A stretch of DNA of 34,337 nucleotides from Xylanibacter ruminicola (GCF_900142525.1 NZ_FRBD01000029.1:1-34337), one strand, 5' to 3'. Shown: positions 1 to 7,450, counted from the stretch's first letter. Numbers and translations are program-made. Notes: generated from the sequence alone by a model not told the origin.

Positions 1-62
1 ATAGGGTGCAGGTGTAAAGACGGTGACGTCAAAGCCGAGCACTACTAATTGCCCGAGATCTT
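1..62 (+). rRNA. rrl: 23S rRNA, 3' end (partial)
   Basis: The first 60 or so bases match the conserved 3' tail of bacterial 23S rRNA, including the stretch GACGTCAAAGCCGAGC and the closing ACTAATTGCCCGA. The gene enters from the left edge of the window on the plus strand. The exact 3' end is estimated from the usual distance after ACTAATTG. The 5S gene follows in the same orientation, as expected for an rRNA operon. Confidence 0.9.
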
Positions 63-147
63 TCGCTTCATGCTGATATTATCAGATGTAGTTGTTTCTA
101 ATAGAAGTAATTACTTCAGTTCTTGTGTCGACACTGTCAATCCCATA

Positions 148-178
148 CTAGTGATGCTAGTGATGCTAGTGATGCTAG
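148..178. repeat. 9-bp tandem repeat in the 23S-5S spacer
   Basis: The unit CTAGTGATG occurs three times in direct succession (148-156, 157-165, 166-174) and is followed by a partial CTAG. It lies in the roughly 125-nt spacer between the 23S and 5S genes. The copy number may vary between strains or between rRNA operons by slippage. No function is evident. Confidence 0.85.
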
Positions 179-187
179 ATAAGATTT

Positions 188-301
<114 letters not shown>

Positions 302-313
302 TTTTTAAAAGAG

Positions 314-346
314 AAGCCTCGAGGATTCATTTCCTCGGGGCTTTTT
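314..346 (+). terminator. Intrinsic terminator of the rRNA operon
   Basis: A stem formed by AGCCTCGAGGA and TCCTCGGGGCT (one G-U pair) with a short loop is followed by a TTTTT run at 342-346. It lies 13 nt past the end of 5S and is the natural end of the rRNA transcript. Confidence 0.85.
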
Positions 347-352
347 CGTTTT

Positions 353-374
353 CCCCTCCTCTTGGGAGGAGGGG
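353..374. repeat. Perfect 9-bp inverted repeat with a 4-nt loop
   Basis: CCCCTCCTC (353-361) is followed by TTGG and then GAGGAGGGG (366-374). It sits between the rRNA terminator and the stop codon of the convergent GH3 gene. A related element, starting with the same CCCCTCCTCT, occurs at 33855-33932, which suggests a dispersed palindromic element rather than a gene-specific terminator. Neither side has a clean T-run. Confidence 0.8.
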
Positions 375-377
375 AGT

Positions 378-2594
378 TTATTTCAAATCAAAATCTTTGC
401 TTAATGGCAGATAATCTGATGAGCCACCTACTTTTACTTGGATAATGCCGGGCTCTAGCATCCAGGTTTGAGCGGGTGCGTCCCAATGGCATAGGTCGGT
501 GCGGCGTACTGGGATGGTGACTTTTTGCTGCTGACCGGCCTTCAAGGCGATGCGGCGGAAGCCCTTGAGCTCCTTAACAGGGCGCGCGATATGCGATTCG
601 GGGCGCGATACATATACCTGAGAAACCTCTTCTGCATCACGACTAGACTTGTTGGTCAATACAAAACTTACATCTAACCCATCGGCCGTAGCAGTAACCT
701 GCAGGTTGCTGTAGTCGAACTGTGCATACGACAGACCGAAACCAAAGGGGTAAGCCACAGGGGCCGGCTTGTCGTCGTACCAGCGGTAGCCTACCATTTC
801 TTCCTCGGTATAGTTGGCTATCAGCTGCTGGCGTCGCTCATTACTGCGGTTGCGGGTGATGTCGACAAAGATATCATTCTGGTTGTTGTTCTCAAGTTTC
901 TGTGGATACGAGCCTGTGGCATAGGCAGGCACATCTTCCAGACGGCAGGGCCACGTCATAGGCAACTTGCCCGATGGTGAGATCTGGCCTGTTAGCACCT
1001 CGGCAATAGCCTTACCACCCATAGAGCCGTTGAACCATGATACTAACAGTGCACCTGAAGCGGGGCTGACAGTTGACACATCAACAGGACCGCCGGAAAC
1101 AATCACGGTTACCATGCGCTTGTTGGCCTTGGCTAGTGCTGTGGCTAGTTCGTCCTGGCCTGAGGGCAGCGTGATGCTCTTGCGATCGGAACCCTCAGTC
1201 TCCACCTCGCGGTTGTCGCCGGCAAAGAATATCACCAGATCGACCTTCTTGGCAGCTTTCACAGCCTCGGCCATCAGTTTTTTGTCGGCCGGCTGCTGCG
1301 GACTCAGTCGCTTACTGCGGCTCTCGCGATCAAAGCTCTTATAGCCAGGCACATAGGTCAGCTTGATGTTAGCGGGCAGTGCTGCCTGCAGACCTTCGAG
1401 TGGTGTTATCTCGCAACGGGTTTTCACGCCTGCACCAACTCCACCGAGGGCCATCTTAGTGATGGCATTTTCGCCTACCACAGCAATACGCTTTACATGT
1501 TTAGCATCGATAGGTAGCAGCTGATCGTTCTTGAGCAATACGATCGACCTTCGTGCTATCTCGAGGGCTGTAGCCATCTCCTCGGCATTGCCCACGGGTT
1601 TCGTATTGGCAACGGCCTTATCTATCGGTTTGACGGTGAGGCGTACGCGCAGAATCTCGCGAACACGCTGGTTGATAACAGCTTCGCTCACTTTTCCGGC
1701 CTTGACCGAGTCGAGCAGGGCTTTACCCATATATCGGCTGCCTGGCATCTCTACGTTCATGCCAGTGGTAACAGCATCTACGGTAGAATGAACGCCGCCC
1801 CAGTCGCTGATAATCATACCGGGGAATCCCCACTGCTGGCGCAGAATGGTAGTCTGCAGTTGCATGTTCTCCGAGCACCAGCGCCCGTTCACCTTATTAT
1901 ATGCAGCCATCAGGCCCCATGCGTCGGCCTCGCGCACAGCCATCTCGAATGGGCGCAGGTAAATCTCATGCATGGCACGGTCGGATATGCGCACATCCAC
2001 AAAGCCGCGATAGTCCTCCTGATTATTCAGGGCATAGTGCTTCAGGCATACGGCAGTGCCGTCGTCCTGTGCTCCACGGGTGTAGGCCACTGCCAGCATA
2101 CCGCTCAGCAGCGGATCCTCGCTCAGATACTCGTAGGTTCGACCACCTGTGGGTATGCGCTGTATGTTGATGGCCGGTCCCAGAATCATATCCTTGCCAC
2201 GCAAACGGGCCTCGCGGCTCATGCCCCTACCGTAGGCATAGGCCATGTCGGTGCTCCATGTGGCAGCCAGGGCAGAGCCGGTAGGAAAGAACGTGGCCGA
2301 ATCGGTGGTGAGGTGGGCAGAGTTCCAGGAGTGGGGCTCCATCTCCTCGCGAATGCCAAACGGGCCATCGGCATATTCCATATCGGCAATACCCAGTCGG
2401 GGGATACCTGCCGACGAGAACATGTTCTTGCCATGCAGCATGTTGATTTTCTCCTCAAGAGTCATGCCCTTGATGATGTCGTTGATCTGTGACTCGTGAT
2501 CCAGAAGACGTGTTGGATAAGATTGTGCCTTAGATGTGGCAGCAGTCATTGATAATATCGCGAAGGCGATGGTTGTAATACTAGTTTTAAACAT
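378..2594 (-). CDS. bglX: Periplasmic beta-glucosidase, glycoside hydrolase family 3
   Basis: This 738-aa protein belongs to GH3, retaining enzymes that remove terminal beta-linked glucose or xylose from oligosaccharides. A signal peptide (residues 1-24, ending KAQ) predicts export to the periplasm. The N-terminal TIM-barrel region holds the paired KH at 185-186 and the catalytic nucleophile Asp264 in the motif ISDWGG. A second alpha/beta domain follows at about residues 340-610. A fibronectin type III-like domain ends the protein at about 650-725, as in BglX-type enzymes, whose length it matches. It is divergent from an esterase gene. The two start codons are separated by 84 nt with a promoter for each, so both may serve plant cell-wall breakdown. 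Substrate specificity (glucoside or xyloside) cannot be read from the sequence, so the symbol marks the architecture only. Confidence 0.92.
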   Translation of the reverse strand: MFKTSITTIAFAILSMTAATSKAQSYPTRLLDHESQINDIIKGMTLEEKINMLHGKNMFSSAGIPRLGIADMEYADGPFGIREEMEPHSWNSAHLTTDSATFFPTGSALAATWSTDMAYAYGRGMSREARLRGKDMILGPAINIQRIPTGGRTYEYLSEDPLLSGMLAVAYTRGAQDDGTAVCLKHYALNNQEDYRGFVDVRISDRAMHEIYLRPFEMAVREADAWGLMAAYNKVNGRWCSENMQLQTTILRQQWGFPGMIISDWGGVHSTVDAVTTGMNVEMPGSRYMGKALLDSVKAGKVSEAVINQRVREILRVRLTVKPIDKAVANTKPVGNAEEMATALEIARRSIVLLKNDQLLPIDAKHVKRIAVVGENAITKMALGGVGAGVKTRCEITPLEGLQAALPANIKLTYVPGYKSFDRESRSKRLSPQQPADKKLMAEAVKAAKKVDLVIFFAGDNREVETEGSDRKSITLPSGQDELATALAKANKRMVTVIVSGGPVDVSTVSPASGALLVSWFNGSMGGKAIAEVLTGQISPSGKLPMTWPCRLEDVPAYATGSYPQKLENNNQNDIFVDITRNRSNERRQQLIANYTEEEMVGYRWYDDKPAPVAYPFGFGLSYAQFDYSNLQVTATADGLDVSFVLTNKSSRDAEEVSQVYVSRPESHIARPVKELKGFRRIALKAGQQQKVTIPVRRTDLCHWDAPAQTWMLEPGIIQVKVGGSSDYLPLSKDFDLK

Positions 2595-2615
2595 AAAGCA
2601 TTGTTAATTTTGGTG

Positions 2616-2623
2616 CAAATATA
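2616..2623 (-). promoter_or_regulatory. Bacteroidota -7 box for the GH3 gene
   Basis: On the minus strand the sequence reads TATATTTG, followed by C, which fits the TAnnTTTG element. It is 22 nt upstream of the GH3 start codon. Confidence 0.65.
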
Positions 2624-2645
2624 ACGATAATTTCGTAATAATCAC

Positions 2646-2653
2646 TATCTTTG
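2646..2653 (+). promoter_or_regulatory. Bacteroidota -7 box for the esterase gene
   Basis: TATCTTTG, followed by C, fits the TAnnTTTG element and lies 25 nt upstream of the esterase start. With the minus-strand box at 2616-2623 it forms a compact divergent promoter pair. Confidence 0.7.
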
Positions 2654-2678
2654 CAGAAAAATTAATCAATTAAATCAT

Positions 2679-3791
2679 ATGAGAACTGTTAGATGGATAT
2701 TAGCCGGTGTTTTTTCGGCTATTTGCTACACTCAGGTAGTAGCTCAGATAGTACCTAAACTGCTGAGCGACAACAAGGTAGAGTTTACTGTAAAAGCCCC
2801 CGAGGCACAGAAGGTGCAGGTAGACCTGTGCGGCACCAAGTACGACATGATCAAGGGCGCTGACGGCATCTGGAAGGTGACGTCGAACTCGCAGGTGCCC
2901 GGATTCCACTATTATTCGCTGATTATCGACGGTGTGTCGGTAGCCGACCCAGCCAGTCCGTCGTTCTATGGTTGCGGCCGATGGTCGAGTGCCATCGATG
3001 TGCCTGAGGCTGGCATGGACGACTTCGAGGTGCAGGCAGTGCCTCACGGTCAGGTGCGCATCATGCATTATTATTCGGAGGTGGATAAGGCCTGGCGCCC
3101 GCTGATGGTTTACACCCCTGCAGGTTACGACGAGGGTAAGCAGAAGTATCCCGTGGTATATATACAGCATGGTGGTGGCGAGGATCATCATGGCTGGATG
3201 GAACAGGGCCGCACGGCACAGATCATGGACAATCTGATAGCTGCAGGCAAGGCTGTGCCAATGATTGTGGTAAGTGCTAATAGTAATGTACGCGCGCGTA
3301 ACGGCGGCTTTGGTGGCGGCTACAGCTGGCAGGGCATGCAGAACTTCCGCAGCGAGCTGATAGATAATGTGATACCATTTGTAGAAAAGAACTTCCGTGT
3401 GAAGAAGGATCGCAAGAGTCGCGCCATGTGCGGACTGTCGATGGGCGGCGGACAGTCGTTCTACATCGGTCTGCGTTCGCCCGAGGTGTTTGCCAACGTA
3501 GGCGTCTTCTCAACAGGTATGTTTGGTGGTATTGCAGGTGCAGCGAATATCGATCTGGAGAAAGAGGTGCCTGGCATGCTTAGTGATACTAAGACGTTTA
3601 ATCGGCAGCTTGATGTGTTATTTGTGAGCTGTGGTGAGCAGGATCCGCGCATCAGCTACACACGCGACATTGTGAAGAAGATGCGTGATGGTGGGGTTGA
3701 GGTGAAGTTTAATTCATACCCTGGCGATCACGAGTGGCAAGTATGGCGCAAATCCCTGCACGAATTCGCACAGTATCTCTTCAAGAAGTAG
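2679..3791 (+). CDS. Exported CE1-type carbohydrate esterase (feruloyl/acetyl-xylan esterase-like)
   Basis: This 370-aa protein has a signal peptide (residues 1-23, ending VVAQ), an N-terminal immunoglobulin-like/CBM48-type domain at about 30-110, and an alpha/beta-hydrolase domain of the esterase D/CE1 type at about 125-370. The nucleophile Ser254 lies in GLSMGG. The acid is probably Asp322 (CGEQDPR) and the histidine is His351 in PGDHEW. The oxyanion region YIQHGGGEDHHGW is present at 161-173. Enzymes of this architecture in Prevotella and relatives remove feruloyl or acetyl groups from xylan. The divergent GH3 gene fits a hemicellulose role. The exact ester substrate is inferred. Codon use is like that of neighbouring core genes. 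Confidence 0.85.
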   Translation: MRTVRWILAGVFSAICYTQVVAQIVPKLLSDNKVEFTVKAPEAQKVQVDLCGTKYDMIKGADGIWKVTSNSQVPGFHYYSLIIDGVSVADPASPSFYGCGRWSSAIDVPEAGMDDFEVQAVPHGQVRIMHYYSEVDKAWRPLMVYTPAGYDEGKQKYPVVYIQHGGGEDHHGWMEQGRTAQIMDNLIAAGKAVPMIVVSANSNVRARNGGFGGGYSWQGMQNFRSELIDNVIPFVEKNFRVKKDRKSRAMCGLSMGGGQSFYIGLRSPEVFANVGVFSTGMFGGIAGAANIDLEKEVPGMLSDTKTFNRQLDVLFVSCGEQDPRISYTRDIVKKMRDGGVEVKFNSYPGDHEWQVWRKSLHEFAQYLFKK

Positions 3792-3847
3792 GATTTACTA
3801 ACAAGATTAGAACTGTAACACTGCAAAAAAAATGCAAACAGTAAAGC

Positions 3848-3895
3848 AGAATCCCCTGCAGTTTTTTTGATACCAACAGGGGATTCTTTTTTTTT
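3848..3895 (+). terminator. Intrinsic terminator after the esterase gene
   Basis: AGAATCCCCTG (3848-3858) pairs perfectly with CAGGGGATTCT (3877-3887), and a run of nine T follows to 3895. It ends the plus-strand esterase transcript and overlaps the last two bases of the convergent amidase stop codon. Confidence 0.9.
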
Positions 3896-4319
3896 ACAGC
3901 TTGGGCTGGAGGTCGGCGTATTCGCGGGCGGCATCGAAGCAAGGGCAGGCCTTCTGGGGATTTAAATCGCGATGCCCAACTATCACTGCGCGGGGGTAGC
4001 GCTGGTGTAGGTGTTCTAGCAGTCTGCGCATGGTGGCCTTCTGCTCAGCCGTACGCGTGTCGGCGGGTTGTCCACGGACGTTCAGTCCGCCCTCGTAGCA
4101 CACCCCAATGGAGTACTTGTTGTGGTTCTGGCAGTGGGCGCCAATCAACCATTCGGGGCGGCCTGGCTCAATATCTCCGTTACGACGGATCACGTAGTGG
4201 TAACCGATGCCGAGGTGAAAGCCTCGCTCGCGGTGCCACGAGTCAATCTGAGCGGCCGAGCTCTGCTGATCGGGCTTTACTGCTGAACAGTGAACAACAA
4301 TCAGAGTAATGGTCCGCAT
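3894..4319 (-). CDS. N-acetylmuramoyl-L-alanine amidase (Amidase_2/T7-lysozyme type)
   Basis: This 141-aa protein is a single amidase_2 domain, which cuts the bond between MurNAc and L-Ala in peptidoglycan. Probable zinc ligands are His10 (IVVHCS), His116 (VGHRDLNP) and a cysteine in ACPCFD (125-127). The catalytic region YHYVIRRNGDI is at 40-50. There is no signal peptide, as in phage endolysins, so export would need help. It is the last gene of a minus-strand cassette found widely in Bacteroidota (VapE-type ATPase, DUF4248, HU-like protein, smalltalk, amidase). Its start overlaps the end of the smalltalk gene by 19 nt in another frame, which suggests coupled translation. A phage or satellite origin is plausible but unproven. 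Confidence 0.88.
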   Translation of the reverse strand: MRTITLIVVHCSAVKPDQQSSAAQIDSWHRERGFHLGIGYHYVIRRNGDIEPGRPEWLIGAHCQNHNKYSIGVCYEGGLNVRGQPADTRTAEQKATMRRLLEHLHQRYPRAVIVGHRDLNPQKACPCFDAAREYADLQPKL

Positions 4320-4411
4320 GACTGTACAGCTAATGTTGTAATGATGGTAGTGATAACCGTTGCAGTAAGTTTAAGGACCTTAGCAACCTGAGTCCATCTA
4401 ATCTTAATCAT
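4301..4411 (-). CDS. Smalltalk micro-protein (36 aa)
   Basis: A 36-codon gene reads from ATG at 4411 to TGA at 4303-4301. The peptide starts MIKIRWTQVAKVLK, continues with a hydrophobic stretch rich in T, I and A, and ends AVQSCGPLL. This matches the smalltalk family: about 30-36 residues, a basic N-terminus, one hydrophobic helix and a terminal SC motif. In Bacteroidota genomes this family lies between the HU-like gene and the amidase, which is its position here. The hydrophobic helix followed by a cysteine could mark a holin-like or lipoprotein-like membrane peptide, but that is inference. A paralogue lies at 33714-33815. Confidence 0.8.
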   Translation of the reverse strand: MIKIRWTQVAKVLKLTATVITTIITTLAVQSCGPLL

Positions 4412-4432
4412 TCGCTCCAAAATTTAAGTTAA

Positions 4433-4930
4433 TTAATCGCCGGGGTTAGGGGGGTAGCCGCCTGTTGGGCCGTCGTCTTCGTCATCGTTGTCGGCACCTG
4501 AGTTGGCAGTATGGCTGCCAGCCAGGTCCTTCACATTCATGAACGAAGCCTTCTGCTTGAGCATCTTCGATGACAGATTGTTGACATCGGTACGACTAGG
4601 TGCAAAGCACAGGTAAAGGCCCTTGATGCACAGTCCGAGGTTGAAATCCTCTTCTTTGTCAACACCACTGCTGGAGAGTGAGAGATAGAAGGTGCCCAGA
4701 TCGCCAAACTGTACCTTTTTGCCTTCAAGCAACTGCTCAAGAATACAGCTCTGCAGCTTGTTGGCCACGCCCAGACATACATCCTCTCCGTATACAGAGT
4801 TGTGTTCGCTCATGTGCTTACACAGCTCCTGGTAGCTCATGGTCTTGGTTGAAGCCACACGACCGTACCACTTCCCGAACGATTTAGCCTCCTTGATTTT
4901 GTTCTGATAGACTTTAATTAATACTGGCAT
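4433..4930 (-). CDS. HU-HIG family DNA-binding protein
   Basis: This 165-aa protein begins MPVLIKVYQNKI. Its first ~120 residues follow the HU/IHF-like fold, with segments such as TMSYQELCKHMSEHNSVY and KKVQFGDLGTFYLSL, the latter being the usual beta-strand entry of HU. The tail is acidic then Gly/Pro-rich, ending DEDDGPTGGYPPNPGD, as in the HU-HIG variant. An upstream in-frame start at 5020 is rejected because a TAnnTTTG promoter (4987-4994) lies between it and the chosen start. A role in DNA architecture or in regulating the cassette is inferred. The paralogue at 33954-34337 carries nearly the same tail. Confidence 0.85.
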   Translation of the reverse strand: MPVLIKVYQNKIKEAKSFGKWYGRVASTKTMSYQELCKHMSEHNSVYGEDVCLGVANKLQSCILEQLLEGKKVQFGDLGTFYLSLSSSGVDKEEDFNLGLCIKGLYLCFAPSRTDVNNLSSKMLKQKASFMNVKDLAGSHTANSGADNDDEDDGPTGGYPPNPGD

Positions 4931-4986
4931 AATGTAAATTTTTAATTGTGAATAATGAGTGATTTGTTGCATCCGGAATGCATTTG

Positions 4987-4994
4987 CAAAGATA
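4987..4994 (-). promoter_or_regulatory. Bacteroidota -7 box for the HU-HIG/smalltalk/amidase unit
   Basis: The minus strand reads TATCTTTG followed by C. It is 56 nt upstream of the HU-HIG start at 4930 and lies downstream of the longer in-frame start. The spacing suggests HU-HIG, smalltalk and amidase are transcribed together. Confidence 0.65.
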
Positions 4995-5053
4995 CTACAT
5001 TTTGAATGCATACTGACCATCTTTGACGAACTTTGGCAATCTTTGACGAATAA

Positions 5054-5281
5054 TTATCTGAATTTCTCGTGTTTCTTTATTTCCGGCTCAGCATCAGGTA
5101 GCTGTATGTTATATTCTTTGCAGATGTAATTTAGCACCTTGCCCCTTACAATTTGTGCTCTCACCGGACTGCCCATGGCAGTTAGCTCTTTGCGACGGGT
5201 GCAAAGAAATCTGAAGAACGATGAATACGATACACCAGCCATCTGGGCCAGTTCTGATTTGTGAAATGCTCTGTTGTCCAT
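5054..5281 (-). CDS. DUF4248-like small DNA-binding-type protein
   Basis: This 75-aa protein opens MDNRAFHKSELAQMAGVSYS, with a helix-turn-helix-like pattern (SELAQMAGVSYSSFFRFL). It ends with a helical region around VLNYICKEYNIQLP and a basic tail. Small proteins beginning with a KSELA-like motif and lying between a VirE/VapE-type gene and an HU-like gene are annotated DUF4248 in Bacteroidota. The assignment rests on this motif and on gene order. A role as transcription factor for the cassette is plausible but unproven. The start at 5281 is the only ATG at the N-terminus. Confidence 0.6.
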   Translation of the reverse strand: MDNRAFHKSELAQMAGVSYSSFFRFLCTRRKELTAMGSPVRAQIVRGKVLNYICKEYNIQLPDAEPEIKKHEKFR

Positions 5282-5316
5282 ATTTGATAAGTTTAAAGGT
5301 TTAATACTATTGCTTT

Positions 5317-5346
5317 AGAGCCTCCATTCATATAGTTTAGAGGCTT
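5317..5346. repeat. Short inverted repeat upstream of the DUF4248-like gene
   Basis: AGAGCCTC (5317-5324) faces GAGGCTT (5340-5346) across a 15-nt spacer; the AGCCTC/GAGGCT core pairs perfectly. It lies 36-65 nt upstream of the DUF4248-like start, where an operator would be expected. It could also be a weak RNA stem. There is no experimental support. Confidence 0.4.
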
Positions 5347-5374
5347 TATTCTCTTGCAATATTGTGTTTGACGT

Positions 5375-5459
5375 ATTGACACAATTTTTTAAGGATTTTA
5401 CGTGCGTACCGTATACACGTGCGCGGTACGCATGAGAAAGTTTCAGAATATTGTGTCAT
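5375..5459. repeat. Nested inverted repeats at the 3' end of the VapE remnant
   Basis: A perfect 9-bp inverted repeat, TGCGTACCG (5403-5411) and CGGTACGCA (5424-5432), with a 12-nt loop is enclosed by a second pair, ATTGACACAAT (5375-5385) and ATTGTGTCA (5450-5458). The outer right arm is inside the last codons of the VapE remnant. On the minus strand no clean T-run follows the inner stem, so it is not a standard terminator. It may be a protein-binding or attachment site. Confidence 0.6.
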
Positions 5460-6288
5460 TTGTGTCAAATATCTCTTTTCCGGTTATAGCCGTAGTCTCT
5501 TCTTCGGGCTTGGCATCATAGGCCAGCACACTCCTGTTGTGCTTAATTTCCTCGGCAGAGTATTCTACTACAATGTAGCCGCGCTGTCCATGCGAGCGCA
5601 CGCTTTCAAAGCCTAAGGCCGTCATGGCACGTCCCAGCTTGTTCTTGGTCAGTTGGTTGGTAAGCAGTCCGCCTATGGTCTGCATAATCTCGGTAGATCT
5701 TACAAATATGCCAGGCTCGCCATCGTGTGGCAGACGATAGTATTTGCTGATTAGTTCGCGCTCTTGCTTGGCCACTTCGAAGCGTTCGTTATGGCGCGCT
5801 ACCAACTTCATTTCCTCATCGTTGAACCAATACTGGAATCCGCTCAGGTATAGCTTATATGCCTGTGCAAATATTTCATCATGGTGTATGCGGTATTCGT
5901 GTGGTGAACGTATGCTCATCACCTCGAATGGCAACCATCGGCGTGTGCCGGTGTCGTCGTCGATAAACTGCAGGTTATTGCCCGTGCCGCAGTAGGTGGC
6001 TATATGCTTGCGACGTTCAGAGTTGTGGGCATAGGGCTTACGCTCGTCGGTAACCACGGTAGTTACGGCCCACTTCAGTCGGTTCATCTCAGCAGGCTTC
6101 ATTGTGTCGAGCTCTTCGCAGCATATCAGTCCGTATTTCGACAGTTTCAGCACCTCGTCCTTTGTCATGTTGCCAAAGCTGGTATTCGAGTGGAAATACT
6201 GTTTCAGTTCGGGTGGAAGCAGGTTGGCAAACCAGGTAGTTTTGTAGATGCCTGACCTGCCTACGCACTGCCTACAAATTATTATAAA
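5443..6288 (-). pseudogene. 5'-truncated VapE/VirE-type ATPase (superfamily 3 helicase-like)
   Basis: The readable part starts in mid-domain. It opens just ahead of the Walker A loop GRSGIYKTTW (at about 6260-6231) and continues with the Walker B-like LICCEELD, the sensor region with YCGTGNN, the typical GTRRWLPFEV, and a C-terminal winged-helix-like region ending at 5443. Virulence-associated E proteins of phages and satellites have this ATPase core preceded by primase and VirE_N domains, totalling 600-800 aa. Here only about 280 codons remain. The in-frame stop TAA at 6289-6291 is immediately upstream, and it also ends the preceding orphan gene in the same frame. An internal ATG at 6168 could start a 241-aa product, but it would lack Walker A. 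The gene is most likely a dead remnant left by insertion or deletion. Confidence 0.8.
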
Positions 6289-6651
6289 TTAAAGTTTTTT
6301 TAGCTCATCGACAAAGTCGGAATACTGTTGCTGATAGAGGGCCCGATAGTAGTTGCTCCGCATGTTGCTTCGATTCCAAAAACTTTCAAAGATTTTCCAC
6401 TTATTTCGAATCTTTAGCTTTGCCGCCATCTCGTAAGCGAATACGGCTGCTTGGGTCCTGGTTAAGAGTGGCTGGTAATTCTCGTCTATATACCCTGCAT
6501 CTTGTGCTTTCTTCCATATTTCCTTTGCCCTTGCTGTACGTAATGATGCGGGCAGAATTACCACAGCGCTGCTTTGCTTGTTATCGTCTGCTTGATGCAG
6601 CTTTTCGTGCAAACGCTTCAACAATGAAATTAGTTCTTCGTTATTATTCAT
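6289..6651 (-). CDS. Hypothetical protein, orphan of the accessory region
   Basis: I do not recognise a characterised family. The 120-aa product starts MNNNEELISLLKRLHEKL and is helical and charged. A conserved-looking core (AKEIWKKAQDAGYIDENYQPLLTRTQAA broken here into AKEIWKKAQDAG and DENYQPLLTRTQAAVFA) is followed by a basic, aromatic end with NMRSNYYRALYQQQ. A longer ORF starts at 6750, but the promoter-like TACTTTTG at 6684-6691 lies inside it, so the start at 6651 is preferred. The stop TAA at 6289-6291 is in frame with the truncated VapE reading frame downstream, so the join may be a recombination scar. The gene is AT-rich compared with the core genes. Confidence 0.6.
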   Translation of the reverse strand: MNNNEELISLLKRLHEKLHQADDNKQSSAVVILPASLRTARAKEIWKKAQDAGYIDENYQPLLTRTQAAVFAYEMAAKLKIRNKWKIFESFWNRSNMRSNYYRALYQQQYSDFVDELKKL

Positions 6652-6683
6652 ATTGTATGTATTTGAATAATTACTTGCGGGTG

Positions 6684-6691
6684 CAAAAGTA
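6684..6691 (-). promoter_or_regulatory. Bacteroidota -7 box for the orphan gene at 6289-6651
   Basis: The minus strand reads TACTTTTG and continues with CACCCGC, the same context as other strong promoters in this window (for example the SRP RNA promoter). It is 32 nt upstream of the ATG at 6651. Confidence 0.6.
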
Positions 6692-6767
6692 CGGGGAATA
6701 ATTCTGGCAGCCAAATTTTCTTGTCCATTTGATTTCCGCTCAATGTCCATTATTTGTCCAAGCGTTT

Positions 6768-7205
6768 TTATCTCCTACGTTCAATCGTTTTTCTTACCGC
6801 TCCACTATTGTTGGCAAGATTGGTTATTTTTGAAATGTATTCGTAATACCATTTGATACAAGTATATTTGCCAAAGCACTCTTCCCAGATGCGTATTAAT
6901 ATGTGGTATATGTCGGCTTTCTCGTGTTTCCCGATATTGAATGTCAGGCAGTTGCCTGTTGATGTATCTTTAAGATAATAGTCCAGCTCGATGCATAAAG
7001 GCAGTAGTTGCTGAAGATAATCAGGACGAACCTCCTGACAGAACACTCGGAATGAAGGCGATTTCTTGATGCAATCATCTAGTGTCCACTCAAATTCATT
7101 TTGTGGATTCTCTTTAATGGTAAGCTTATCTCTGTTTCTATAGGACTTCAGTGCGCTTACTAGATCCTGAAGTCCGTGAACTTCTTCAGGATCTATGTCT
7201 AGCAT
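6768..7205 (-). CDS. Hypothetical protein (145 aa), orphan of the accessory region
   Basis: No family is recognised. The protein starts MLDIDPEEVHGLQDLVSAL and has a helical N-terminus, a central region with Cys and Asp residues (DDCIKKSPSFRVFCQEVRPD), and a basic C-terminus ending IERRR. There is no signal peptide or membrane helix. Base composition is AT-rich, like the gene at 6289-6651 and unlike the core genes to the right, which agrees with acquired DNA. The two orphans are separated by 116 nt, and the downstream one has its own promoter-like box. The coding call rests on length, start and stop quality, and the absence of a better frame. Confidence 0.6.
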   Translation of the reverse strand: MLDIDPEEVHGLQDLVSALKSYRNRDKLTIKENPQNEFEWTLDDCIKKSPSFRVFCQEVRPDYLQQLLPLCIELDYYLKDTSTGNCLTFNIGKHEKADIYHILIRIWEECFGKYTCIKWYYEYISKITNLANNSGAVRKTIERRR

Positions 7206-7302
7206 GTGTTGATGTCTTGTTAGTCCTGTTCCTCATTGGATTTGCAAAATAACGAATGAAATCGCAATTATCCAAAAATCAAAATGATTTTTCTACATGA
7301 TA

Positions 7303-7450
7303 GCATAAAAAATGAGGACTAGCATCACTGCCAGTCCTCCTAATAATTACTTTCTAAATCCTATAATCATGAAACTTTTTTATTTGTCCCCATGCCATCA
7401 CGGCATTAATCGACTAACCGAATAGTAATCTTTGTGTTGTGTAAGAACAC
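7303..7450 (-). ncRNA. Candidate small RNA between the orphan genes and the helicase
   Basis: On the minus strand a TAnnTTTG box (TACTTTTG, 7463-7456) is followed about 120 nt later by an intrinsic terminator. In the terminator, GAGGACT (minus, 7339-7333) pairs with AGTCCTC (7320-7314) and the stem is followed by A and six T. Between them is a small stem, TGCC-GTGAT-GGCA. No ORF longer than 18 codons fits. The terminator points towards the orphan gene at 6768-7205, so this could also be the leader of that gene with an attenuator. The call is a prediction from promoter and terminator alone. Confidence 0.35.

Noticed and set aside
1788..2492. 234-aa plus-strand frame antisense to the GH3 gene
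   Set aside because: The minus frame is a clear full-length GH3 enzyme; the antisense frame has no family features and is a composition artefact.
4931..5020. Longer N-terminus for the HU-HIG protein from 5020
   Set aside because: A TAnnTTTG promoter box at 4987-4994 lies within the extension, and the homologous part starts at MPVL.
5443..6168. Intact 241-aa protein from the ATG at 6168
   Set aside because: The frame continues upstream into Walker A with conserved residues, so the ATG is internal and the gene is truncated rather than short.
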